29,440 bases of DNA from a virus, in IMG/VR virus record IMGVR_UViG_3300034407_001806, positions 1-29,440 of that record; one strand, 5' to 3'. Position numbers and translations under genes: made by a program. The stretch's first letter is position 1. The number at the start of each line of letters is the position of its first letter. Positions 18,011 to 24,439 of this stretch are shown here, in pieces. The notes under the pieces were generated by a model. That model was not told the origin of the DNA and ran no database searches. It was given only the letters and a program-made list of their open reading frames with translations.

Positions 18011-19036
18011 ATGGCACATATGGTTGAAACAATGGCTTATGCGGGACAGGTTCCTTGGCATGGGCTTGGCGAAAAAGTTGAGGGCAACCTCACACCTGAG
18101 CAAATGCTCAAAGCTGCAAAGCTAGACTGGACAGTAAGTAAACGTCCGATGTACTTTGCAGATAAACCAAATACATGGGATCTCAATGACCCACGAGGTG
18201 AGGCACAAATGCTCCGCGCTAATGAGCATTATGCAGTAGTTCGTGATTCAGATAACCGTGTATTATCCCACTGTGGTGAAGGGTTTGTTCCTTTCCAGAA
18301 CCATGAAACAATGTCCTTCTTTAAAAAGTTTACTGAAGCAGGGCATATGGAAATGGATACGGCTGGTAGCCTAAGTGATGGTGAGCGTGTCTGGGGCTTG
18401 GCTAAAATCAAGAAGGGTTTCAAGCTGGCTGGCGGTGATGATATAGAGGGTTACTTACTTATGGCTAACAGTCATAAAGTAGGTACTGCTATGACAGTTA
18501 TGTTCACACCTATCCGTGTTGTATGTAACAATACGATTACCCTAGCTCTTAGTCAAGAGGGTATTACTGGTAAGTTCCGCGTATTGCATTTGCAAATGTT
18601 TGACGAGGAAATTATGCAAGCTGCCGAAACAGCACTTGGTATTAGTGGTGAGCAAATGACTAAGTTCCAAGAACAGTCAGAGTTCCTTGCTGGTAAGAAA
18701 GCTACTAAAGAGCAGATAGACCAGTACATTGCTGAGTTATTCCAACCTAAATTACTCATTGAGCGTGGTAAATCTAAGGAAAAAGACCTACCACCTTTGC
18801 ATGAGGAGTTTACCAAAACCTCCCAGTCTATACTGGAAGCTATTGAAACATCTCCTGGACATGATATGCAGTCTGCCAAGGGTACTTGGTGGGGAGCACT
18901 CAATGGTGTGACGTATGTTATGGATCACCAGAAACGTGCTAAGACTCGTGACCATGCACTTAACTCAGCTTGGTTTGGCTCAGCCGCACAGACTAAGCGT
19001 AAAGCTATGGCAAAAGCATTAGAGTTTGCCGCTTAA
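18011..19036 (+). CDS. DUF932 phage/plasmid-like protein
   Basis: This encodes 341 aa from an ATG preceded by TATAGAAAGGAAG. The start MAHMVETMAYAGQVPWHGLG is the hallmark N-terminus of the DUF932 family (phage/plasmid-like TIGR03299 group). Further family-typical segments are LSHCGEGFVPFQNHE (about 76-90), TPIRVVCNNTITLAL (about 166-180) and WWGALNGVTYVMDH near the C-terminus. Length is normal for the family. The biochemical role is not established in general. Members accompany replication or recombination genes in phages and plasmids, as here. A 14-bp stem hairpin follows the stop. Confidence 0.9.
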   Translation: MAHMVETMAYAGQVPWHGLGEKVEGNLTPEQMLKAAKLDWTVSKRPMYFADKPNTWDLNDPRGEAQMLRANEHYAVVRDSDNRVLSHCGEGFVPFQNHETMSFFKKFTEAGHMEMDTAGSLSDGERVWGLAKIKKGFKLAGGDDIEGYLLMANSHKVGTAMTVMFTPIRVVCNNTITLALSQEGITGKFRVLHLQMFDEEIMQAAETALGISGEQMTKFQEQSEFLAGKKATKEQIDQYIAELFQPKLLIERGKSKEKDLPPLHEEFTKTSQSILEAIETSPGHDMQSAKGTWWGALNGVTYVMDHQKRAKTRDHALNSAWFGSAAQTKRKAMAKALEFAA

Positions 19037-19066
19037 TGTGAAGGCTCGGATAACCCTGCCTTTCGC

Positions 19067-19106
19067 CAAACACCTTCCTAGGAGATAACTTTTAGGGAGG
19101 TGTTTG
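19067..19106 (+). promoter_or_regulatory. Intergenic 14-bp stem hairpin after the DUF932 gene
   Basis: The arms at 19067-19080 (CAAACACC...) and 19093-19106 pair along 14 positions with one G-U wobble, around a 12-nt loop. No U-tract follows. The stem and loop lengths equal those of the hairpin at 14541-14580. It lies in a 143-bp gap in which no gene was found. A processing, stabilising or attenuating RNA element is more likely than a simple terminator. Confidence 0.5.
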
Positions 19107-19179
19107 AGTATTTAACACTTGCGTGATTCCCTACATATAGCTAGAGTTTATTTATTAGCCCCATAGAAAGGAGGCAATC

Positions 19180-19797
19180 ATGGTAGCCATAAAGACATAT
19201 GCTGTATTAGAAAACAGTATAGAAAGTAACCGTAATGATCCGTATTCTTACTTTGTTTTCAAATCCTTACGAGAGTTAAGGGAGTGCAAAGAATTGAATG
19301 AGCATAGTATCGTGTTCTCTGAACTACATCAATTACAGGATACATACAGTGAAGAAGAGTTACGCAGTGTCGTTACAGCTACTCAGGGTGAATGTACCCT
19401 GCCCAATTATCCCAGCTTTCATAAGAATTTTGCTGAGTATGTTCATGAGAAAGCTAAGAAATATAAACCTGTTTCAAAGGAGAAACACATGACTGCTGAA
19501 GTAGTAGATATCACGCCCGAGCCACAAGGCATAGAGGCTGTTGTGACCGATAAACCAAAACGTGTAGCAAAATCCAAGTATGACTTAAATGCTAAGATAC
19601 TTGTGCTTGCTGGTGCTTCTGGTGTGTACCAAAACCCATACCGTGAAAACAGTAATCGTTGGCATAACTTTGAAGCCCTTGTTAAATCACCAACAGTAGG
19701 TGAAGCCCTTGCTGCTATGAAAGCATTAAGTCCGGGAGGCAATAGCGTTGATATTCGCCTTGCTATTGAAAAAGGCTGTATCCAGTTAGGAGAATAA
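19180..19797 (+). CDS. Two-part hypothetical protein with a possible internal translation start
   Basis: This encodes 205 aa from an ATG preceded by CATAGAAAGGAGG, the strongest binding site in this region. The N-terminal part (1-103) is charged, helical and unrecognised. At codon 104 (19489) an in-frame ATG is preceded by AAAGGAG with good spacing. This suggests a second product of 102 aa from the same frame. That part has a Lys-rich linker and then a compact domain (about 132-205, with ILVLAGASG, NSNRWHNFEALVKSPTVGEA and DIRLAIEKGCIQLG). It resembles small phage winged-helix-like domains I have seen ending in a similar DIR...G.I pattern. It may bind nucleic acid, but this is uncertain. It precedes the hypermodification genes by 3 bp. 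Confidence 0.65.
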   Translation: MVAIKTYAVLENSIESNRNDPYSYFVFKSLRELRECKELNEHSIVFSELHQLQDTYSEEELRSVVTATQGECTLPNYPSFHKNFAEYVHEKAKKYKPVSKEKHMTAEVVDITPEPQGIEAVVTDKPKRVAKSKYDLNAKILVLAGASGVYQNPYRENSNRWHNFEALVKSPTVGEALAAMKALSPGGNSVDIRLAIEKGCIQLGE

Positions 19798-19800
19798 ATT

Positions 19801-20697
19801 ATGGAGAACATAGAAAGGTTCTGCTACTGGATAAACGAGCGTCACGCTATTTACCAAAAACGAGCCAAGGGGCAACCAGCCCCTTGGACTAATGACCCTA
19901 TACTACGGGATTATAAGTTTACTAACCCATTCCGTGAGAATGATAGGGTGACTGTTTGGATGCGTCAAAACTGGACTAAGCCAAATGATAACCGCCCACA
20001 TGGGGAAATGATATTTAACTGTTGTATGTTTCGTATGATTGGTACAAGTGAGTTTGCCGAAGAACACGGCTGGGTAGAAGAATTTAACCCTGCTCGCACA
20101 AAAGAACTTATACAAACTAGAATCGACAATGGTTTACGGACATTCACTGGTGCGTATATAATCACTAACCAAGGTCTTAAAGCACCAAAGTCGGAGGTTG
20201 TTGTTGACCATTTCCTTTCGCCGATATGGGAGAATAGAGAAGCGTTGGCGCAGACCGCCGCTGATACGCAATCGCTGGAAGAAGTACACAAAGCGTTGGG
20301 TGCATATAAAGGATGGGGCGGGGGAGGTTTTATGTCTTATGAAGTCGTCACAGACCTCAACTACACCCCTGTCCTCGATCAAGCAAAAGATAAATACAAA
20401 TGGGCAAACGCTGGTCCGGGAGCAAAACGTGGCCTCAACAGGATCCATGATAGACCCCTCACTAAAGCGTTAAGTGCCTATCAAAGTAATAGGGAGATGC
20501 AAGATTTACACAAAGATTCGCACCGTTATCTTGGCGATCACATCCCAACTTTGGCGGTGGATATGCGCTGCATTGAACATAGCTTATGCGAGTGGGATAA
20601 ATATGAGCGTGTACGCCTTGGTCAAGGTACACCTCGTAGTAAGTATAATGGGTTACAAGGTTCTATGCTGGAGGCTGTACATGGGGAGGTGGCGTAG
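19801..20697 (+). CDS. DNA base hypermodification protein of the HMUDK-helical / aGPT-pyrophosphorylase superfamily
   Basis: This encodes 298 aa. Key blocks are FCYWINERHAIYQKR (7-21), PAPWTNDPIL (26-35), YKFTNPFRENDRVTVW (38-53), the Gly-rich hairpin ALGAYKGWGGGGFMSYEV (166-182), NAGPGAKRGLNR (205-216) and DMRCIEHSLCEWDKYERVR (254-272). This order matches the family annotated as 5-hmdU DNA kinase helical domain or alpha-glutamyl/putrescinyl thymine pyrophosphorylase, which has a helix-hairpin-helix DNA-glycosylase-like fold. In characterised phages, such enzymes act on activated 5-hydroxymethyluracil in DNA and install an amine or amino acid. No P-loop kinase domain is fused. It lies in a tight operon with a glycosyltransferase and a radical SAM gene. 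The family is fairly secure; the exact reaction is not. Confidence 0.82.
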   Translation: MENIERFCYWINERHAIYQKRAKGQPAPWTNDPILRDYKFTNPFRENDRVTVWMRQNWTKPNDNRPHGEMIFNCCMFRMIGTSEFAEEHGWVEEFNPARTKELIQTRIDNGLRTFTGAYIITNQGLKAPKSEVVVDHFLSPIWENREALAQTAADTQSLEEVHKALGAYKGWGGGGFMSYEVVTDLNYTPVLDQAKDKYKWANAGPGAKRGLNRIHDRPLTKALSAYQSNREMQDLHKDSHRYLGDHIPTLAVDMRCIEHSLCEWDKYERVRLGQGTPRSKYNGLQGSMLEAVHGEVA

Positions 20698-20699
20698 AT

Positions 20700-20993
20700 A
20701 TGTTGTGTCCAAAATGCAACGGCAAGTCTTCCGTCGTAGAGAGTCGAACTCGAAACAAAACCACTTGGAGGAAGAGACATTGTCCGAAATGCAAATACAA
20801 TTATCGGACATTGGAAGTATTAGAGCCGCTCAAGAGCAAAGAGCCGCCCAAATTGAAACTGGTAAAACCAAAAAAGAAAAGGTTGAAACCAAAGCCAAAA
20901 CCAACGATGTTTGAGTTAGAACATTTAACCGATGAAGAGTTAGAGGCCGCAGTATTAGAAGGCCAAGTAAGATTTGATGAGGATGAGATATGA
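20700..20993 (+). CDS. NrdR-like zinc-ribbon protein without ATP-cone
   Basis: This encodes 97 aa. Residues 1-40 form a zinc ribbon: CPKC (3-6), VVESRTRNKTTWRKRH, CPKC (28-31), then YNYRTLE. This closely follows the N-terminal zinc ribbon of NrdR (CPxC...SRxxxxxxxxRRRxC..C..RFTTFE). The ATP-cone of NrdR is missing. In its place are a Lys/Pro-rich linker (about 47-68) and an acidic helix (about 70-95). It probably binds DNA or a partner protein. Its ATG lies two bases after the upstream stop, and its own stop overlaps the glycosyltransferase start (ATGA). This embeds it in the modification operon, but a role in modification is only inferred. Confidence 0.75.
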   Translation: MLCPKCNGKSSVVESRTRNKTTWRKRHCPKCKYNYRTLEVLEPLKSKEPPKLKLVKPKKKRLKPKPKPTMFELEHLTDEELEAAVLEGQVRFDEDEI

Positions 20994-21790
20994 TACCGAT
21001 ATACATACCAACAAGGGGTAGGATGAATAACCAAGTTACTTGGGATAGTATTGGTCCAGAAGCCCGAGAGCATGCTGTTCTTGTTTGTCCACAGGATGAA
21101 CTGAGCTGGCACGCAAAACAAGGACGCGATTGTATCACGCGCCTCGACAAAAAGGGCGGTGAAATTAAAGGAATCAATAATGTAAGGCAGTTCATATTAG
21201 AACATGCTATGGAGGAAGGACATGATAAAATTATTGTTTTGGATGATGATCTTATATTTGGTCGCCGCATACATGGGCTGGCTCCCAACCTAAGAAAAAC
21301 AAACCAAGAGGAAATGCATGAGTTATGGGAGCGTATGGAATGGCTATTAATGAACCATACCCATGTTGGCCTCAGCCCACGGCAAATGAATGATAAGCAC
21401 TTCCCCGATACAGTTAAATACGGTATGCGACAAAATGCTGTCCATGCAATACGCCCTGAAATTATACATAGTTTGGGTATACGTTATGATGTTATGGATC
21501 TGATGGAGGATTATTACGTTACCCTGAAATTGTTCCAGCTAGGGCATCGCAATGCTGTTATCGTTGATTGGACATGGGATCAGCGGGGTGCTTCTGGTGC
21601 GGCCGGAGGTTGCAGTTCATACCGCAATGCAGAGTTACAAGAAAAAGCAAGCCGAGCATTAGAAGAAGAGTTTCCCATGTATGTAAAAGCAGTCCAGAAA
21701 GAAACTAAAACAGGATGGGAAGGTATGAAAACACGCTGGGATGTTCGTGTACAATGGAGAAAGGCGGCTAAAGATGGCGGCGCAATCTAA
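20990..21790 (+). CDS. TET-associated-type glycosyltransferase (GT-A fold), probable DNA base glycosylating enzyme
   Basis: This encodes 266 aa. Features are the N-terminal nucleotide-binding start IPIYIPTRGR, VLVCPQDE, a GINNVRQFILEHA block (61-73), the metal-binding DDD motif in IIVLDDDLIF (81-90, Asp85-87), and the acceptor-side MEDYYVTLKLFQLG (172-185). A Gly/Ser-rich loop GASGAAGGCSSYRN (200-213) follows. This set matches the TET-associated glycosyltransferase (TAGT) family predicted to add sugars to hydroxymethyl-pyrimidines in phage DNA. A UDP-sugar donor would be usual. No TET/JBP oxygenase is seen here. The hydroxymethyl group may instead come from the ThyA homologue. Its end overlaps the radical SAM start by 17 bp. 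Confidence 0.8.
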   Translation: MIPIYIPTRGRMNNQVTWDSIGPEAREHAVLVCPQDELSWHAKQGRDCITRLDKKGGEIKGINNVRQFILEHAMEEGHDKIIVLDDDLIFGRRIHGLAPNLRKTNQEEMHELWERMEWLLMNHTHVGLSPRQMNDKHFPDTVKYGMRQNAVHAIRPEIIHSLGIRYDVMDLMEDYYVTLKLFQLGHRNAVIVDWTWDQRGASGAAGGCSSYRNAELQEKASRALEEEFPMYVKAVQKETKTGWEGMKTRWDVRVQWRKAAKDGGAI

Positions 21791-22793
21791 CAATTACCAA
21801 GACCCACCAAACTCTATTCAGATAGAATTAGCAGAGGGTTGTAACCTTGCTTGTTCTTTTTGCGGTATACAATCTATACGAGAGAATGGTGCAGATGGTC
21901 CGGATAATACACATGGTAAAGCCTCTGCCCCTTACAAATATCTAAGTATTGAAGCAGCTAGGGCTATATGCGCTCGCATAAAAGAAGCAGGGTGGAACCC
22001 TCGGCTAGAGTTTGCTATGCATGGTGAGCCAACCATGCACCCTTTCTTTATTGATATGATTAGACTGTTCCGTCAAGAGTTACCAAAAACATCTTTAATG
22101 ATGACCAGTAATGGCGGTGGTCTTTTACGCGACACTGAAAAAAGTGTCAACCAACTGATGGAAGCAGGGTTGAATGTACTGTTTCTTGATAATTATGATC
22201 GTATAAAAATAGTGGATAAAATAAAGGAGAGATATAATGGTCCATACCCTGTATACGAATACCCCGCAGAACGTAACGCAAACCCTCACCAACGAAGAAA
22301 AGCTAATGAACATATTATCGTGGTTGGAATGGATCTTACGCTCGCTACAAGTGGAACCCATGCCCAAGTCAGTAACCACGCTGGTAACGCTTTCCATCTA
22401 AACCATGAACAAGATGGTAAACGGTGCGCCAAACCTTTCCGTGAGATGTCTATACGTTGGGATGGTAATGTTGCTGTTTGCTGTAATGATTGGGTGGGAT
22501 GGTATAAGTGTGGCAATGTAATTGATACACCAATGGAAGAAGTATGGCAGGGGGAAGCATTTCATGCAGCGCGAACAAAATTGTATCATGGGCAACGTGA
22601 TTTCGGTCCTTGTAACGGTTGTGACAATACCACTTTGCGTAATGGATTGTTACCTGACCGCATGGGACGCAAGGCATTACCCGAGCCTACTGAGGAAACA
22701 ACGCTTGCAATCAAGGAGGCGTTAAAAGGAGGTACTTATACTAAAAGAGTCAAGAAACATTTTGACTTTATTACTGGTTACTCAGACAGCTAG
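21774..22793 (+). CDS. Radical SAM enzyme with SPASM-like C-terminal cysteines
   Basis: The chosen ATG at 21774 follows AGAAAGGCGG and gives 339 aa. An upstream alternative initiation codon at 21741 lies deeper in the glycosyltransferase gene. The radical SAM cluster motif is CNLACSFC (Cys23, Cys27, Cys30). The SAM-binding MHGEPTMHP (82-90) and the strand end MMTSNGG (109-115) follow. The C-terminal region has Cys218, CC at 236-237, Cys246 and CNGC (280-283) in a SPASM-like arrangement that could hold one or two extra Fe-S clusters. The length is typical of small peptide- or nucleotide-modifying members. It overlaps the glycosyltransferase, so both are likely made together. Radical SAM enzymes are known partners in thymine hypermodification in some phages. 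The substrate here is not known. Confidence 0.88.
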   Translation: MAAQSNNYQDPPNSIQIELAEGCNLACSFCGIQSIRENGADGPDNTHGKASAPYKYLSIEAARAICARIKEAGWNPRLEFAMHGEPTMHPFFIDMIRLFRQELPKTSLMMTSNGGGLLRDTEKSVNQLMEAGLNVLFLDNYDRIKIVDKIKERYNGPYPVYEYPAERNANPHQRRKANEHIIVVGMDLTLATSGTHAQVSNHAGNAFHLNHEQDGKRCAKPFREMSIRWDGNVAVCCNDWVGWYKCGNVIDTPMEEVWQGEAFHAARTKLYHGQRDFGPCNGCDNTTLRNGLLPDRMGRKALPEPTEETTLAIKEALKGGTYTKRVKKHFDFITGYSDS

Positions 22794-22831
22794 AGGGTTG
22801 CTTTTAGCAGTAGGGTAAGGCACATTAACTC

Positions 22832-22849
22832 AGGCCGCTGTAGCGGCTT
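22832..22849 (+). terminator. Short GC-rich hairpin followed by TTTAAAA, possible terminator
   Basis: GCCGC (22834-22838) and GCGGC (22843-22847) pair around a TGTA loop. G22833-T22848 (wobble) and A22832-T22849 extend the stem to 7 bp. The U-run is short (TTT), so termination may be weak. It lies 39 bp after the radical SAM stop and 28 bp before the thymidylate synthase-like gene. It could reduce read-through between the two. Confidence 0.45.
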
Positions 22850-22876
22850 TAAAACCCCATAGAAAGGCGGTTAAAT

Positions 22877-23905
22877 ATGGCATTATATGGCAAAGCACCC
22901 ATGCGAGGGGTGCATACTTTCACCGTAGGAAATGTAAGTGAAGCATTGTTTGTTGTGAAGCAAGCATTAGAAGCTAATGGTGAAGAAGTAGAAACTCGTA
23001 ATGGTAAAGCAATTGAGTTCCGTGAACCATGCGCTATTGTCTACAATAACCCACGCGAACGTGTTCTGTTTTATCCCGAGCGTGATGCAAACCCAATATT
23101 CCATTTTATGGAAAGCCTATGGATGTTAGCAGGGCGTAATGATTTAGAGTGGATACAACGCTATAACGCACGGATGGGTGAGTATAGTGATGATGGTAAA
23201 TTATTACAGGGAGCATATGGTTATCGCTGGCGTAATTATTTCCATCGTGACCAGCTTGATGTAATCACCCATAGATTGATGACACATACAAATGATAGAC
23301 GAGCAGTTCTAGCAATGTGGGATGCTGAAGGTGATTTACGGATGGGTAATAGCTGTAAAGACCACCCTTGTAATACCCATATCTATTTTAGTGTGCGCGA
23401 TAATGTATTGGATATGACCGTATGCAACCGCAGTAATGATATGATTTGGGGTGCATTGGGAGCTAATGCTGTCCATATGTCCATTCTCCAAGAGTATATA
23501 GCCTCACGCATTGGCGCGAGTGTTGGCATCTATACACAGTTTAGTAATAACCTTCATGCCTATACTGAAGTATTAAAAAAGCTAGAAGGTATGCAGCCGG
23601 ATTATGAATCATACAATGTGCGTATGATCAGGCCAGATGCTTTGGTAAATAATATAGAATCATTTGATAAAGAGCTTAGTTGGTTTATGGAGGATGCTGA
23701 AAAGCCAAGAGCATATAAAAACTCCTGTTTCTCTGATTTGGCACAACCTATGCACCGAGTATGGCAAGCATGGAAAGCTAAAGAATTAGCTTTAGCTTTT
23801 GACCATTGTGCAGATATAAAACCCGATGATTGGCATTTAGCCACTTGGGAATGGTTAGAACGTAGGAGAGATAAATGGGCAGAGAAAGCCACGAACAATA
23901 CATGA
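22877..23905 (+). CDS. Thymidylate synthase homologue, candidate dUMP hydroxymethylase
   Basis: This encodes 342 aa. ThyA-fold landmarks are present: the folate-site start with RNGKAIEFREP (41-51), GAYGYRWRN (112-120), the catalytic Cys165 in KDHPCNTHIYF, CNRSNDMIWGALGANAVH (183-200) and NNLHAYTEV (224-232), equivalent to the THLYSNH block. The residue matching E. coli Asn177, which selects uracil over cytosine, is Asn197. That points to dUMP rather than dCMP, where T4 hydroxymethylase has Asp. The product is either dTMP or 5-hydroxymethyl-dUMP. Divergence from ThyA and the hypermodification neighbours favour the latter. There is a long C-terminal extension (about 235-342). It starts after CATAGAAAGGCGG and overlaps the next gene by 31 bp. 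Confidence 0.82.
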   Translation: MALYGKAPMRGVHTFTVGNVSEALFVVKQALEANGEEVETRNGKAIEFREPCAIVYNNPRERVLFYPERDANPIFHFMESLWMLAGRNDLEWIQRYNARMGEYSDDGKLLQGAYGYRWRNYFHRDQLDVITHRLMTHTNDRRAVLAMWDAEGDLRMGNSCKDHPCNTHIYFSVRDNVLDMTVCNRSNDMIWGALGANAVHMSILQEYIASRIGASVGIYTQFSNNLHAYTEVLKKLEGMQPDYESYNVRMIRPDALVNNIESFDKELSWFMEDAEKPRAYKNSCFSDLAQPMHRVWQAWKAKELALAFDHCADIKPDDWHLATWEWLERRRDKWAEKATNNT

Positions 23906-24273
23906 AAAGGCGTATGAAGGAATTAAGTTGGGAGGAGTATGCAGTTATGGCAAAAAAGGATGATATTACCCCTGATGATTATAGCCCTATTGTTAATAAT
24001 ATCCTTGGGTTAGCTAATCAAGATGTAGAGGGGCTGCATAGTTCTGAGCAATCTTATGGTGATAGTTGGAAACAACGTGGTGGGGTCGGTGCATTTATGA
24101 TGCTGGCTCGCAAATGGGATAGGCTTGAAAAGCAAGTAAATGAATATAATTATGATGTATTCTTAGCTGCTAAAGATGATATGCGTGAGGAAGGCATACT
24201 TGATGATATCCGTGATTTGCGTAGGTATTTGTTTCTTGTAGAGGCAGAAGTGCGAATGCGAGGGAATGGATAA
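23875..24273 (+). CDS. Phage nucleotide-metabolism-associated alpha-helical protein (tentative)
   Basis: This encodes 132 aa. The ATG at 23875 follows AGGAGAG, which supports it over the internal ATG at 23902. The key region is EQSYGDSWKQRGGVGAFMML (58-77), ARKWDRLEKQV (78-88) and a C-terminal GILDDIRDLRRYLFLVEAE (107-125). These alternating conserved Glu/Asp helices recall all-alpha NTP pyrophosphatase or DUF1599 (nucleotide modification associated domain) proteins of phages. The match is from memory and not exact. Its 31-bp overlap with the ThyA-like gene suggests a role in nucleotide pools. A MazG-like dNTP-cleaving role is possible but unconfirmed. Confidence 0.7.
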   Translation: MGRESHEQYMKRRMKELSWEEYAVMAKKDDITPDDYSPIVNNILGLANQDVEGLHSSEQSYGDSWKQRGGVGAFMMLARKWDRLEKQVNEYNYDVFLAAKDDMREEGILDDIRDLRRYLFLVEAEVRMRGNG

Positions 24274-24439
24274 CGAAAAGTTAGATAAAGAAGTATTGGC
24301 TGAATGTGAGTGCGGAAGGGAAAAGAAAGTTATTACCTTCCGTAAACTCAAAAACAAATGGCCTCATTGTTCTAAATGTAACCAACCCATGATGGTAAAG
24401 GTAAAAGATGCAATTCCCACTATTCACACCACCGACTGA
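24266..24439 (+). CDS. 57-aa zinc-ribbon protein overlapping both neighbours
   Basis: This short gene starts at the ATG at 24266, inside the end of the previous gene (8-bp overlap), with GAGGGA just upstream. It stops at 24437-24439, 32 bp inside the polymerase gene. The product begins MDNEKLDKEVLAECECGREK and has two cysteine pairs, CEC (14-16) and CSKC (35-38), separated by a basic stretch (KVITFRKLKNKWPH). That is a plausible four-Cys zinc ribbon. Its composition is that of a real protein rather than a chance frame. The overlaps on both sides fit phage translational coupling. A role in replication or DNA binding is possible. I recognise no named family. Confidence 0.62.
   Translation: MDNEKLDKEVLAECECGREKKVITFRKLKNKWPHCSKCNQPMMVKVKDAIPTIHTTD

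Noticed and set aside
20474-20914. A 146-codon + strand frame across the end of the hypermodification gene and the zinc-ribbon gene.
   Set aside because: It overlaps two well-supported genes in a different frame and has unusual composition without motifs.
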